The notes under the pieces: model-generated
Told to the model about the DNA's origin: nothing
What the model saw: only the letters and a program-made list of their open reading frames with translations
Database searches by the model: none
Position numbers and translations under genes: made by a program
DNA from: Devosia equisanguinis
GTDB lineage: Bacteria > Pseudomonadota > Alphaproteobacteria > Rhizobiales > Hyphomicrobiaceae
Reading direction: 5' to 3'
DNA length: 11,582 nt
NCBI GenBank assembly: GCA_945901835.1
Contig: CAMDMH010000033.1
Coordinates: 1 to 11,582 of the forward strand
Shown here: piece by piece, positions 1-6,202 of the stretch
Numbering within the stretch: position 1 is the first letter of the stretch
Layout: the number at the start of each line of letters is the position of its first letter

Positions 1-48
1 CAGCACCGCGGGTGTTCGATCCCGCCGGATCTCGAGTGGCACCGTCAT
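1..48 (-). CDS. 5' end of a partial gene running off the left edge, possibly enoyl-CoA hydratase-like
   Basis: Reading the minus strand from base 48 gives an ATG and sixteen open codons, MTVPLEIRRDRTPAVL, up to the window edge. A GGAGG ribosome-binding site (plus-strand 54-58) lies five bases before this ATG, which is why I prefer it to the in-frame ATG at base 60. The N-terminal pattern (a short strand, R-D, then a hydrophobic A-V-L) resembles the beginning of enoyl-CoA hydratase/isomerase proteins, which usually continue as VLTLNRP. Sixteen residues are too few to prove this. The existence of a gene start is moderately supported by the ribosome-binding site; the family is a guess. Confidence 0.35.
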   Translation of the reverse strand, partial: MTVPLEIRRDRTPAVL

Positions 49-322
49 CCAGACCTCCATCGAATCAATGGAGATATGGAATCACGATCTGGCGATCAGC
101 GGAATCGCACCCACGCAACACGAGTCGAGATTATGAACCGACGGTATAAGACCCGCCGGCGCTTTATTGGGCTTGCGCTTTCGTCCCGCCAAGTTGCTTT
201 GCGAACGCACACAAAACGACTAGCGTTGCACCGGCTGGTCCGACGACGCTCCTTGCCCGACGCGAGTGGTCATCGACGTAGCCGTGCAGTCTCAAAAAAT
301 GAAAAGCCAAGGAGGAATTGCC
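49..322. other. Intergenic region between divergent genes; no clear gene
   Basis: This stretch separates the putative minus-strand start at 48 from the DUF1080 gene at 323. Open frames across it give arginine-rich, low-complexity translations with no family character, so I treat them as non-coding. A TATAAG hexamer at 145-150 could be a plus-strand -10 element, but no convincing -35 lies 16-18 bases upstream, so no promoter is called. Confidence 0.5.
309..315 (+). promoter_or_regulatory. Shine-Dalgarno site deciding the start of the DUF1080 gene
   Basis: AAGGAGG lies seven bases before the ATG at 323. It is the strongest ribosome-binding site in the window. It selects this ATG over an in-frame ATG at 266, which would add 19 residues in front of an otherwise standard signal peptide. 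Confidence 0.85.
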
Positions 323-934
323 ATGCATCGCGGAACTACGCGCGGGATTGTAGTCGTTGCGGGGGCACTGCTGGGTTGCCTCGGGCTGGCGCAACTCTCA
401 CCGCCCGCCGGCGCTCAATCCGGCCCCGGCTGGACGATACTCGTCGACGGCAAGACGATGGGGGACTGGAAGCAGGATGGTGAAGCCAACTGGCGCATCG
501 AAGACGGCGCGCTCGTCGCCGACAAGGGCAAGGGCGGGCATCTCGTCAGCAAGGTGTCATACAAGGATTTCCAGATCCACGCGGAGTTCTATGCCGAGGC
601 CACGACCAACAGCGGTATCTTCATCCGCTGCACGGATGGAAAGTTCGGCGCGAAGAACTGCTACGAGGTGAACATCTGGGATACCCGCAAAGACCCGTCA
701 TACGGCACGGGCGCCGTGGTCAACTTCGCCGAGGTCGATCCGATGCCGAAAGCCGGCGGCAAGTGGAATACCATGGAGATCACTGCGAAGGGCCGCCAGA
801 TCACAGTTGTGCTGAACGGCCAGAAGACCGCCGATTTCAGGAACGGCATGTTCGAGGAAGGGCCGTTCACGCTGCAGTTCGGCGGCGGTGGTGGTCCGAT
901 CAAGTGGCGCAAAGTTGCGATCAAGCCGCTTTGA
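323..934 (+). CDS. Exported DUF1080 (3-keto-disaccharide hydrolase-like) protein
   Basis: The 203-residue product has an N-terminal signal sequence: a short charged stretch (R3, R7), a hydrophobic core at about residues 9-25, and a probable cleavage site after PPAGA around residue 31. Mature residues 35-203 match the single DUF1080 (PF06439) jelly-roll fold. Visible family features are the opening ILVDGKTMGDWK, the strand FQIHAEFYAEATTNSGIF, YEVNIWD, WNTMEITAKGRQITVVLNG, and the closing GPIKWRKVAIKPL. DUF1080 proteins include 3-keto-disaccharide hydrolases and concanavalin-like carbohydrate-binding domains; the substrate here is not evident. L-L-G-C at 16-19 could be an imperfect lipobox, but the AGA-Q site fits ordinary signal peptidase I better. 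The gene stands alone and converges on the P450. Family and export are well supported; the exact reaction is unknown. Confidence 0.85.
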   Translation: MHRGTTRGIVVVAGALLGCLGLAQLSPPAGAQSGPGWTILVDGKTMGDWKQDGEANWRIEDGALVADKGKGGHLVSKVSYKDFQIHAEFYAEATTNSGIFIRCTDGKFGAKNCYEVNIWDTRKDPSYGTGAVVNFAEVDPMPKAGGKWNTMEITAKGRQITVVLNGQKTADFRNGMFEEGPFTLQFGGGGGPIKWRKVAIKPL

Positions 935-964
935 TTACGCTTGATCTGGATCGCAGGTAAGTAG

Positions 965-991
965 GTTGGGCCGAGCAATGGGAGGCCCAAC
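965..991. terminator. Hairpin between convergent genes (possible terminator or dispersed palindromic element)
   Basis: GTTGGGCC (965-972) pairs perfectly with GGCCCAAC (984-991) across an 11-base loop and is followed by ATTTAA. It lies about 30 bases after the DUF1080 stop codon. The tail is only weakly T-rich, so termination is possible but not certain. The surrounding pattern GTAGGTTGGG...CCCAACA also resembles a palindrome found dispersed in many bacterial genomes. Confidence 0.5.
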
Positions 992-1083
992 ATTTAACCG
1001 GCGCGTCACGAATTGTTGCGTCAATTCCCGCTGAGGACGCTCCGAACGACAGCTGCTGCGATTTGCAGGCCGACCTCGCGGTT

Positions 1084-1128
1084 CTCCTCCCCCCATTGGG
1101 AGGAGGTGGCCCGTAGGGCCGGAGGGAG
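1084..1128 (+). repeat. Palindromic interspersed repeat, copy 1 (two-hairpin element)
   Basis: Two consecutive hairpins are visible. CTCCTCCC (1084-1091) pairs with GGGAGGAG (1098-1105), and GGCCC (1108-1112) pairs with GGGCC (1116-1120) around a GTA loop. A GGAGGGAG tail follows. The same arrangement occurs at 10096-10141 and, inverted, at 10184-10232, so this is a dispersed repeat. It lies between the convergent DUF1080 and P450 genes. A mobile REP/BIME-like origin is inferred from form and position. Confidence 0.75.
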
Positions 1129-1210
1129 CAAGCCCGAATTCGATTCGGTTATTGTTCAAAGCTGCCTAACTAAGCGGGCCTTGAACCAACCTCCCTGGAC
1201 AGCGCTCTAA

Positions 1211-2395
1211 TCACCCGATCTCGAAAGGCAGGGCTACGGGGCTGCGGAAGTTCGACGACGAGATCCAGTCGAGCTTCGGCGTGGCCACGCGGAACTCGGG
1301 CACGCGCGACAGGAACCGGCGCATCGCTACGTCGGTGACGAAGCGCGCCATCTGGCTCCCGAGGCAGAAGTGTTTGCCGCCGCCGAAACCCAGGTGCCCC
1401 GTCGGCTTGCGGTCGATGTCGTAAACGTGCGCGTTCGGAAACTTCCGCTCGTCGCGGTTGGCGGCGCCGTAGGCCAGGAGAACGGTATCGCCGGGCTTGA
1501 TCGTCCGGCCGTGGCGCGTCCATTCGCGGGCTGCCGTTCGCTTGAACCGCTGCGCCGACGTGTTGAAGCGCAGTGATTCCTCGATCGCCGGCAGCAACAA
1601 TGCCGGGTTCGCGACGATGCGGCGGCGCGCTTCCGGATGATCGTGCAGGTTGAGCGCGAAGAGGTTCATGAAACTCGACAGCGACTCGATGCCGGCCATC
1701 ACGAAGGTGGCCGACGTCATCACGATCTCGCGGTCGGTGAGGCGTTCGCCGTCGATCTGTGCTTCGGCCAGCCGCGTGATGAGATCGTCCGAGGGGGCCT
1801 TGCGGCGTTCGTTGACCTCCGTGTCGAGGAACTTCGCCAGCCAGCCGAAAGCCTCGATCTGCTCGGCATTGCGGCCGCGAGCGCTCTTGTCGGTCGAAAT
1901 CGACAACACGACCTTGCGGCGGATCTCTTGTGGGTCTTTCGCGGGTAGGCCCATCAGCTTGAGCAGGATGTTGATCGTGATCTCGCTCGAGTATTCCGCG
2001 ACGAAATCGAACCGGCCCTTCGCCACGATGCGCTCGAGCGCGGCATCGGCAAGCTGCAGGATCGGACCCTCGAGATGCTCGATGTTCTTCTTCATGAACG
2101 CGGCCTGAGCCAGCGCGCGCAGCCGATCATGGCGCGGCGGGTCGGTGGAGCCGAGCGTGGCACCTGCGCGGCCCGGGATCTCGTCGACGAGGTTTCCCGA
2201 TGTCGAGGAGAACGTTTCCCAATCCTGCGCGGCTTGCGAGACGTCGTCGTAGCGCGTGAGAATCCAATGTTTGTCGCGCTCCGACCAGTGGACCGGCGCG
2301 TGATCGCGCAGCCATGCATAGATCGGGAACGGGTCGGAATCGATCGACGGGTGATAGAGATCGTAGGGGCAGTCGTTGCCGTCGGCAGATGGCAT
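1211..2395 (-). CDS. Cytochrome P450
   Basis: The 394-residue product is a soluble bacterial class I P450. In order: the N-terminal YDLYHPSIDSDPFPIYAWLRDHAPVHW; the C-helix motif DPPRHDRLR (85-93), whose H and R normally contact heme propionates; the I-helix AGIES (234-238); the ExxR pair E273/R276; and the heme-binding loop FGGGKHFCLG (337-346) with ligand Cys344. The usual I-helix acid-Thr pair is Glu-Ser here. The frame is open upstream to 2554, but that extension (53 residues, basic, no homologous look) is probably not coding; ATG 2395 gives a normal P450 length and N-terminus, although its ribosome-binding site is weak. It needs ferredoxin and reductase partners, none of which is in the window. 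Substrate unknown; a sterol, terpenoid, fatty-acid or aromatic compound are all possible. It is divergent from a thioesterase gene. Confidence 0.95.
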   Translation of the reverse strand: MPSADGNDCPYDLYHPSIDSDPFPIYAWLRDHAPVHWSERDKHWILTRYDDVSQAAQDWETFSSTSGNLVDEIPGRAGATLGSTDPPRHDRLRALAQAAFMKKNIEHLEGPILQLADAALERIVAKGRFDFVAEYSSEITINILLKLMGLPAKDPQEIRRKVVLSISTDKSARGRNAEQIEAFGWLAKFLDTEVNERRKAPSDDLITRLAEAQIDGERLTDREIVMTSATFVMAGIESLSSFMNLFALNLHDHPEARRRIVANPALLLPAIEESLRFNTSAQRFKRTAAREWTRHGRTIKPGDTVLLAYGAANRDERKFPNAHVYDIDRKPTGHLGFGGGKHFCLGSQMARFVTDVAMRRFLSRVPEFRVATPKLDWISSSNFRSPVALPFEIG

Positions 2396-2605
2396 GGGCG
2401 TTTTTTCCCGGAGTGAGACTTGGCTTGGCGTCAGGCTACGCGGAGTTCTTGCCTTCGTCCAACCCTTGCGGTCGGAAGACACCCTTGGGTGAGTAAGACT
2501 GATCCCTTTGTCGCGCATCTTGGCAGGACGAGCCGGAAAGCTGCATTGTGCCATACCTGATGCTTCTGATGCAGATCAACCGCAGATCAATAACGAGGGC
2601 GACAC
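2396..2605. promoter_or_regulatory. Divergent control region between P450 and thioesterase genes
   Basis: This 210-base gap must contain the promoters of both genes. The end nearest the thioesterase holds two direct repeats, CTGATGC twice (2557-2563, 2566-2572) and GCAGATCAA twice (2571-2579, 2582-2590), and an FNR/FixK-like palindrome. A GAGGG ribosome-binding site (2595-2599) precedes the thioesterase ATG by six bases. No clear -35/-10 pair is visible for either direction. Confidence 0.5.
2566..2579. promoter_or_regulatory. FNR/FixK-type box (near-consensus)
   Basis: The sequence is CTGAT-GCAG-ATCAA. The FNR/FixK (anaerobox) consensus is TTGAT-N4-ATCAA, so nine of ten defined bases match. 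It is centred about 33 bases before the thioesterase ATG and about 177 bases before the P450 ATG. The spacing suits activation of the P450, or repression of the thioesterase, better than activation of the thioesterase. No such regulator gene is in the window; the site is a sequence match only. Confidence 0.4.
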
Positions 2606-3016
2606 ATGCATGTTTCGCGGCGCAACATCGAGATCGAGTGGGGCGATTGCGACCCGGCCGACATCGTCTATTTCCCGAACTATTTCGCTTGGTTCGATTC
2701 CGGCTTGATGCATCATTTCGCCAGCGTCGGTTTGCCGAAGAAAGAGTTGCTCGCGAAATACGGTCTGACGGGGTGGCCGCTGCTCGAAACCAAAGCACGG
2801 TTCATGAAGCCTTCGACATACGGCGAGACCGTCGTGATCGAGACAGAGATCGACAAATTCGGGCGGACGAGCTTCGACATCGATTATCGCCTGAAGCGCG
2901 GAGACGACACGGCCATCGAATGTTCCGAGCGGCGCGTGCTGGTGGGGCGCGATGCCGAGACGGGCAAGCTGAAGCCCTTCCCCATCCCCGAGGAGGTCAA
3001 GGCGCTGTTCGCTTGA
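2606..3016 (+). CDS. Acyl-CoA thioesterase, 4-hydroxybenzoyl-CoA thioesterase-like hot-dog protein
   Basis: The 136-residue protein is a single hot-dog domain, about the normal length for this family. The signature IEWGDCDPADIVYFPNYFAW (residues 10-29) closely resembles the Pseudomonas-type 4-hydroxybenzoyl-CoA thioesterase motif GDCDPAGIVWYPNY; Asp16 corresponds to its catalytic aspartate. The remaining strands (ETKARFMKPSTYGETVVIE, FGRTSFDIDY) follow the family pattern. It should hydrolyse an aryl- or acyl-CoA to free acid and CoA in the cytoplasm. The substrate cannot be read from sequence, and no dehalogenase or CoA ligase is adjacent. The start is supported by GAGGG six bases upstream. 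It is divergent from the P450 and 119 bases upstream of yicC on the same strand; a separate yicC promoter is likely. Confidence 0.9.
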   Translation: MHVSRRNIEIEWGDCDPADIVYFPNYFAWFDSGLMHHFASVGLPKKELLAKYGLTGWPLLETKARFMKPSTYGETVVIETEIDKFGRTSFDIDYRLKRGDDTAIECSERRVLVGRDAETGKLKPFPIPEEVKALFA

Positions 3017-3028
3017 GGCTAGCCTCGC
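3015..3028. repeat. Second copy of the GAGGCTAGCCTCGC element
   Basis: This copy starts inside the TGA stop of the thioesterase gene (3014-3016). The 12-base core GAGGCTAGCCTC is a perfect palindrome, and GCGCG follows a few bases later, as in the copy at 11464. No T-tract is visible, so it is not an obvious terminator. Confidence 0.55.
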
Positions 3029-3056
3029 CGTGCGCGCAATACGCCACACGGCGGCG

Positions 3057-3084
3057 GCCAAGCCTTGTTGCCTGGGGGCTTGGC
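3057..3084. promoter_or_regulatory. Inverted repeat overlapping the yicC promoter
   Basis: GCCAAGCC (3057-3064) and GGCTTGGC (3077-3084) form a perfect 8-base inverted repeat with a 12-base spacer that contains the candidate -35 hexamer. No T-tract follows, so a terminator is unlikely. It could be an operator or an attenuating hairpin upstream of yicC-gmk. Confidence 0.4.
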
Positions 3085-3093
3085 GGCTACAAA
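3065..3093 (+). promoter_or_regulatory. Candidate sigma-70-type promoter for yicC-gmk
   Basis: TTGTTG (3065-3070) and TACAAA (3088-3093) are separated by exactly 17 bases. Transcription would start near 3100, leaving a leader of about 35 bases before the yicC ATG. The hexamers match consensus only partly, so this rests mainly on spacing and position. Confidence 0.4.
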
Positions 3094-3135
3094 TCGGCCG
3101 AGCGAATCCCATGCAGGAAGCCGGACCCGAACCCC

Positions 3136-4017
3136 ATGAAAATCAAGAGCATGACCGGCTTTGCGCGGACCGAGGGAAGCCACGGCGCCATGCGCTGGCA
3201 CTGGGAGCTGCGGAGCGTCAACGGCCGCGGGCTCGACTTGCGCTTCCGCCTGCCGCCTGGTTTCGACCAGATCGAGCCCAAGCTACGCGAGGCGGCGCAA
3301 AAGCGGCTCGTCCGTGGCAGCGTGAACGCGACGCTTTCGATGCAGCGGGAAGAAGGCGCGGCGGCGATCCGGCTCAACGAGGCGGCATTGATGCAAGCCG
3401 TCGCAGCAGCCGACAGGGCCGGGGAGTTGACCGGTTCCGCAAGGCCGCCGCTTGAGGCGCTGTTGGCGATCCGCGGCGTGCTCGAGGTGGCCGAGCCCAG
3501 GGATGCGGGTAACGCGGCGCTGCTGAAGCCGACGGTCGAGAGCTTCGAGGCGGCACTCGATGGCCTCGTCGCGGCGCGGGCTACCGAAGGGCGCCGTCTC
3601 GGCGAGATCCTCGCCGACCAGCTCGGGCAGATCGAAACGCTGGTGGCCACGGCTGCGAATTCGCCCGCGCGGAGCGTCGAGGCGATCCGAGCGCGGCTCG
3701 CCGAGCAGGTGGCCAGGCTGGTCGACGCCTCGCCGCAGCTCGACGCGGCACGCCTGCATCAGGAAGCGGCACTGATCGCCACGCGAGCGGACATCGAGGA
3801 AGAGGTGAAGCGGCTGGGCGCACACATCGCGGCGGCGCGTGAGCTTCTCGTGGCGGCCGACCCCGTGGGGCGCAAGCTCGAGTTCTTGTCACAGGAGTTC
3901 AATCGCGAGGCCAACACGCTCTGCTCGAAAGCCAATGCGCCGGAGATCACGCGCAGCGGTCTCGGACTGAAGGCCGTGATCGATCAGCTTCGCGAGCAGG
4001 TGCAGAATATCGAATAG
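3136..4017 (+). CDS. yicC: YicC family endoribonuclease
   Basis: The 293-residue product is full length for YicC (about 290). It begins MKIKSMTGFARTEG, the family's invariant opening, followed by the N-terminal domain strand WELRSVNGRGLDLRFRLP. It ends in the DUF1732 region, with ADIEEEVKRLGAH, GRKLEFLSQEFNREANTLCSK and the C-terminal QLREQVQNIE, almost the same as in E. coli. YicC/YloC proteins act as endoribonucleases; in E. coli YicC is linked to small-RNA turnover. The frame is open back to 2548, but that extension overlaps the thioesterase in another frame and has no family content. No good ribosome-binding site precedes ATG 3136; the conserved MTGFA start fixes it. It sits 50 bases before gmk, the usual order. 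In many alphaproteobacteria mltG is directly upstream; it is absent here. Confidence 0.95.
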   Translation: MKIKSMTGFARTEGSHGAMRWHWELRSVNGRGLDLRFRLPPGFDQIEPKLREAAQKRLVRGSVNATLSMQREEGAAAIRLNEAALMQAVAAADRAGELTGSARPPLEALLAIRGVLEVAEPRDAGNAALLKPTVESFEAALDGLVAARATEGRRLGEILADQLGQIETLVATAANSPARSVEAIRARLAEQVARLVDASPQLDAARLHQEAALIATRADIEEEVKRLGAHIAAARELLVAADPVGRKLEFLSQEFNREANTLCSKANAPEITRSGLGLKAVIDQLREQVQNIE

Positions 4018-4067
4018 GGATCGGCCGTTTCTCGAAGAGCTGAATTGGACAACCCAGAACAACACCC

Positions 4068-4715
4068 ATGACCGAAACATCATCCACTTCAGTTCGTCGC
4101 CGCGGTCTGTTGCTCGTGCTGTCGTCGCCTTCGGGCGCGGGCAAGACCACGCTTTCGCGGCGGCTTCTTGCTTCGGACACGGGGATCGCGATGTCGGTCT
4201 CGGTCACGACGCGCGCGCCGCGGCCCGGAGAGGTCGACGGCAAGGACTACCATTTCGTCGACACGGGGCGGTTCCATGCGATGCGGGACGCGGGTGAATT
4301 GCTCGAATGGGCGAAGGTGTTCGACAATTTCTACGGGACGCCGCGCGGGCCGGTTGAAGCAGCCATTGGAGCCGGGCGCGACGTACTGTTCGACATCGAC
4401 TGGCAGGGGGCGCAGCAACTGGTCGAGAAGCTGCCGCACGATCTCGTAAGGGTGTTCATCCTGCCGCCGTCTGCAAAGGATCTTGCGGCGCGGCTTTCGG
4501 CGCGTGGGCAGGACAGCGCTGAAGTGGTGGCGCGGCGTATGGCGGCGGCGGCGGCCGAGATCAGTCACTGGCCGGAATATGATTACGTCATCATCAATGG
4601 CGATCTCGACCAGTCGAGCCTGGACCTCACCGCGATCCTCACCGCCGAACGCTTGAAGCGTGAGCGCCAGCTCGGGTTGATGGACTTCGTGCGCGGCCTT
4701 CAGGCGGCTCTATAG
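4068..4715 (+). CDS. gmk: Guanylate kinase
   Basis: The 215-residue cytoplasmic enzyme transfers phosphate from ATP to GMP to give GDP, an essential step of purine nucleotide synthesis. The P-loop SSPSGAGKTT spans 19-28, with Lys26. The GMP-binding segment SVTTRAPRPGEVDGKDYHFV spans 44-63, followed by LEWAKVFDNFYGTPRGPV (79-96) and the DIDWQGAQQL segment (109-118). The lid and C-terminal part (ARRMAAAAAEISHWPEYDYVIIN) are intact. Length is normal, with a 12-residue N-terminal lead before the first strand. The upstream spacer has no clear Shine-Dalgarno sequence. It is the second gene after yicC and converges on the ybgC-like gene 41 bases downstream; no terminator is visible between them. Confidence 0.97.
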   Translation: MTETSSTSVRRRGLLLVLSSPSGAGKTTLSRRLLASDTGIAMSVSVTTRAPRPGEVDGKDYHFVDTGRFHAMRDAGELLEWAKVFDNFYGTPRGPVEAAIGAGRDVLFDIDWQGAQQLVEKLPHDLVRVFILPPSAKDLAARLSARGQDSAEVVARRMAAAAAEISHWPEYDYVIINGDLDQSSLDLTAILTAERLKRERQLGLMDFVRGLQAAL

Positions 4716-4756
4716 AGCGATATCTGCTTGATGTGGAACGATGAAGGTCTCGGTTA

Positions 4757-5248
4757 TCACCGCTTCCCGAAGGCGGAGCGAAGTGCACCGGCGATCCTGA
4801 GCGGCTTGCCCGACACCGAGACGAGCACCACCATCACCTCGGCGGTGAACAACGCGACGCTGTCCCGCCCGATTCGCTGATCGAGCACGAGATGCGCAGC
4901 CCCCACCTCCTTCACCCGGGTTTCGACCTCGAGGATCTCGTCGATCCGCGCGGGCTTTAGGAACTCGAGGCCCATGCGCCGGACGACGAACGCCGCCGGC
5001 TCGCGCCCGGCGCTACCGTCGAACAGCCCGCGATGATCGTTGCCCACGAGTCGCAGGAAGTCCGACCGGCCACGCTCACACCAGCGCACGTAGGAGGCGT
5101 GATAGACGAGGCCGGAGAAATCCGTGTCCTCGAAATAGACCCGCACCGGCAGCAGGTGATGCCGACCGCCGTCGGCCTCGACGAGCCGCCCGGCGAGGTC
5201 CGGCCAGTCGCGTTCAGCTTTGGCGGGTACTGGTAGGTCGCTTGTCAT
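4757..5248 (-). CDS. ybgC: YbgC-type acyl-CoA thioesterase
   Basis: The 163-residue product is a hot-dog thioesterase of the YbgC family. The signature VRVYFEDTDFSGLVYHASYV (35-54) carries the expected acidic residue (Asp43) and His50. AFVVRRMGLEFLKPARIDEILEVET follows, as in E. coli YbgC. About 27 residues precede the conserved domain, longer than in E. coli. YbgC hydrolyses acyl-CoA thioesters and is usually the first gene of the tol-pal envelope cluster; here no tolQRAB or pal follows. It is the last gene of a three-gene minus-strand cluster, with only nine bases between the stop of the phosphoesterase and this ATG and no ribosome-binding site visible, which suggests translational coupling. 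The family is sure; equivalence to the tol-pal gene is less so. Confidence 0.9.
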   Translation of the reverse strand: MTSDLPVPAKAERDWPDLAGRLVEADGGRHHLLPVRVYFEDTDFSGLVYHASYVRWCERGRSDFLRLVGNDHRGLFDGSAGREPAAFVVRRMGLEFLKPARIDEILEVETRVKEVGAAHLVLDQRIGRDSVALFTAEVMVVLVSVSGKPLRIAGALRSAFGKR

Positions 5249-5257
5249 GTCGCGAAG

Positions 5258-6202
5258 TTAAGCCGCCGCTGCGCCGAGTTCCAGCAGCACGATCTCCGGC
5301 GGCACGCCGAACCTTACGGGCATGATCGAGCAGCCGAGCCCGCCCGACACCACGAGATGCCGGCCCTCTTCCACGACATGACCATAGGCGTAGCGATTAC
5401 CGAAGCGCGACGGCACCACCGGGGAGTATCCGAGCAGCCGCACCTGCCCGCCATGCGTGTGTCCCGACAGCGTCACCGCGACGCGGCCCGTTACTTGCGC
5501 GAAGATGTCGGGCTCGTGCGCCATTAGGATCACCGGCGCATCGTCACGGATCTTGGCGAGCGTGCCCGGCAGATCGTCGAGGCCGCTGTAGCGTCGCCCG
5601 CGCCGTAGCTCCTGCGGCAATTTATTGAAGCTCGCATCGTAGCTGCGATCGATGGCGAGCTGGTCTGCAAGGCCCGCGAGCCAGAACGGCTGCCCCCGGC
5701 TCGCGAGCCTGATCGCGTCGTTCTCGTACACGCGGATGCCGTGCTTCTCGAGTTCGACCCGCCCGATCACCGGACCAGCGCGCCTGAGCTGCGCGTGGTG
5801 ATCGTCCCACCAGTCGTGATTCCTCAGGATGGCATGAACCCCGAGTGGCGCCTTGAGCGGAGCGAGTGCGGCCGCCCACTCGGCCGCTGGCACGCGCCGC
5901 GTCAGCCAGCGGTGGCCGGCCTCGAAATCTCCCAGCAGCAGGTGGAGGTCTGGCTCGAGGGCGTTGGCGCGGGCGACGATCTCCCCGATGCGTGCAACAG
6001 ACATCTGCGGCTCGCCCGCATGCCGGTCTGCGATCAGCGCGGCTCGCAGCCGCAAGCCCTTTGGCCAATCCGGCGGCGTGAAGCGATATGTCTGCACCCG
6101 CAGCCGCCACATCGGCTCGATGCCCAGGGCATAGCCAGCGAGGGCCGTGCTTCCTGCGCCGAAGGTGAGTAGCGCCTTCAGGACTGCGCGACGGCTGACC
6201 AA
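5258..6202 (-). CDS. Tat-exported metallophosphoesterase, YkuE-like (copy B, altered GNHD motif)
   Basis: The 314-residue product starts with the twin-arginine signal SRRAVLK (3-9) and a hydrophobic stretch to about residue 28, so it is probably exported folded with its metals. The calcineurin-like core has DRH (59-61), GD (91-92), the MAHEPD histidine (His229) and GHTH (247-250). The third motif reads R-N-H-D (127-130) where the family has G-N-H-D; the Asn and His ligands remain, but the glycine is arginine. It resembles YkuE of Bacillus subtilis, a Tat-secreted metal-dependent phosphoesterase. It is clearly related to the neighbouring copy A, with roughly half of residues identical by eye and identical stretches such as MAHEPDIF, GHTHGGQVRL and VRFGVPPEIV. 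Its start overlaps the end of copy A by 25 bases. The substrate is unknown; lipid headgroups and other phosphoesters are possible. Confidence 0.9.
   Translation of the reverse strand: MVSRRAVLKALLTFGAGSTALAGYALGIEPMWRLRVQTYRFTPPDWPKGLRLRAALIADRHAGEPQMSVARIGEIVARANALEPDLHLLLGDFEAGHRWLTRRVPAAEWAAALAPLKAPLGVHAILRNHDWWDDHHAQLRRAGPVIGRVELEKHGIRVYENDAIRLASRGQPFWLAGLADQLAIDRSYDASFNKLPQELRRGRRYSGLDDLPGTLAKIRDDAPVILMAHEPDIFAQVTGRVAVTLSGHTHGGQVRLLGYSPVVPSRFGNRYAYGHVVEEGRHLVVSGGLGCSIMPVRFGVPPEIVLLELGAAAA

Noticed and set aside
951..964. Second FNR-like sequence (TTGAT-CTGG-ATCGC) near the DUF1080 stop codon
   Set aside because: Only eight of ten bases match and it lies at a gene end between convergent genes, where no promoter is expected.
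2396..2554. 53-residue N-terminal extension of the P450
   Set aside because: The extension is basic and unlike any P450 N-terminus, and would run through the control region; ATG 2395 gives normal length. RNA or protein data could reverse this.
2548..3135. Open frame that would extend YicC by 196 residues at its N-terminus
   Set aside because: It overlaps the thioesterase gene in another frame, is arginine-rich without family character, and YicC has an invariant MTGFA start at 3136.
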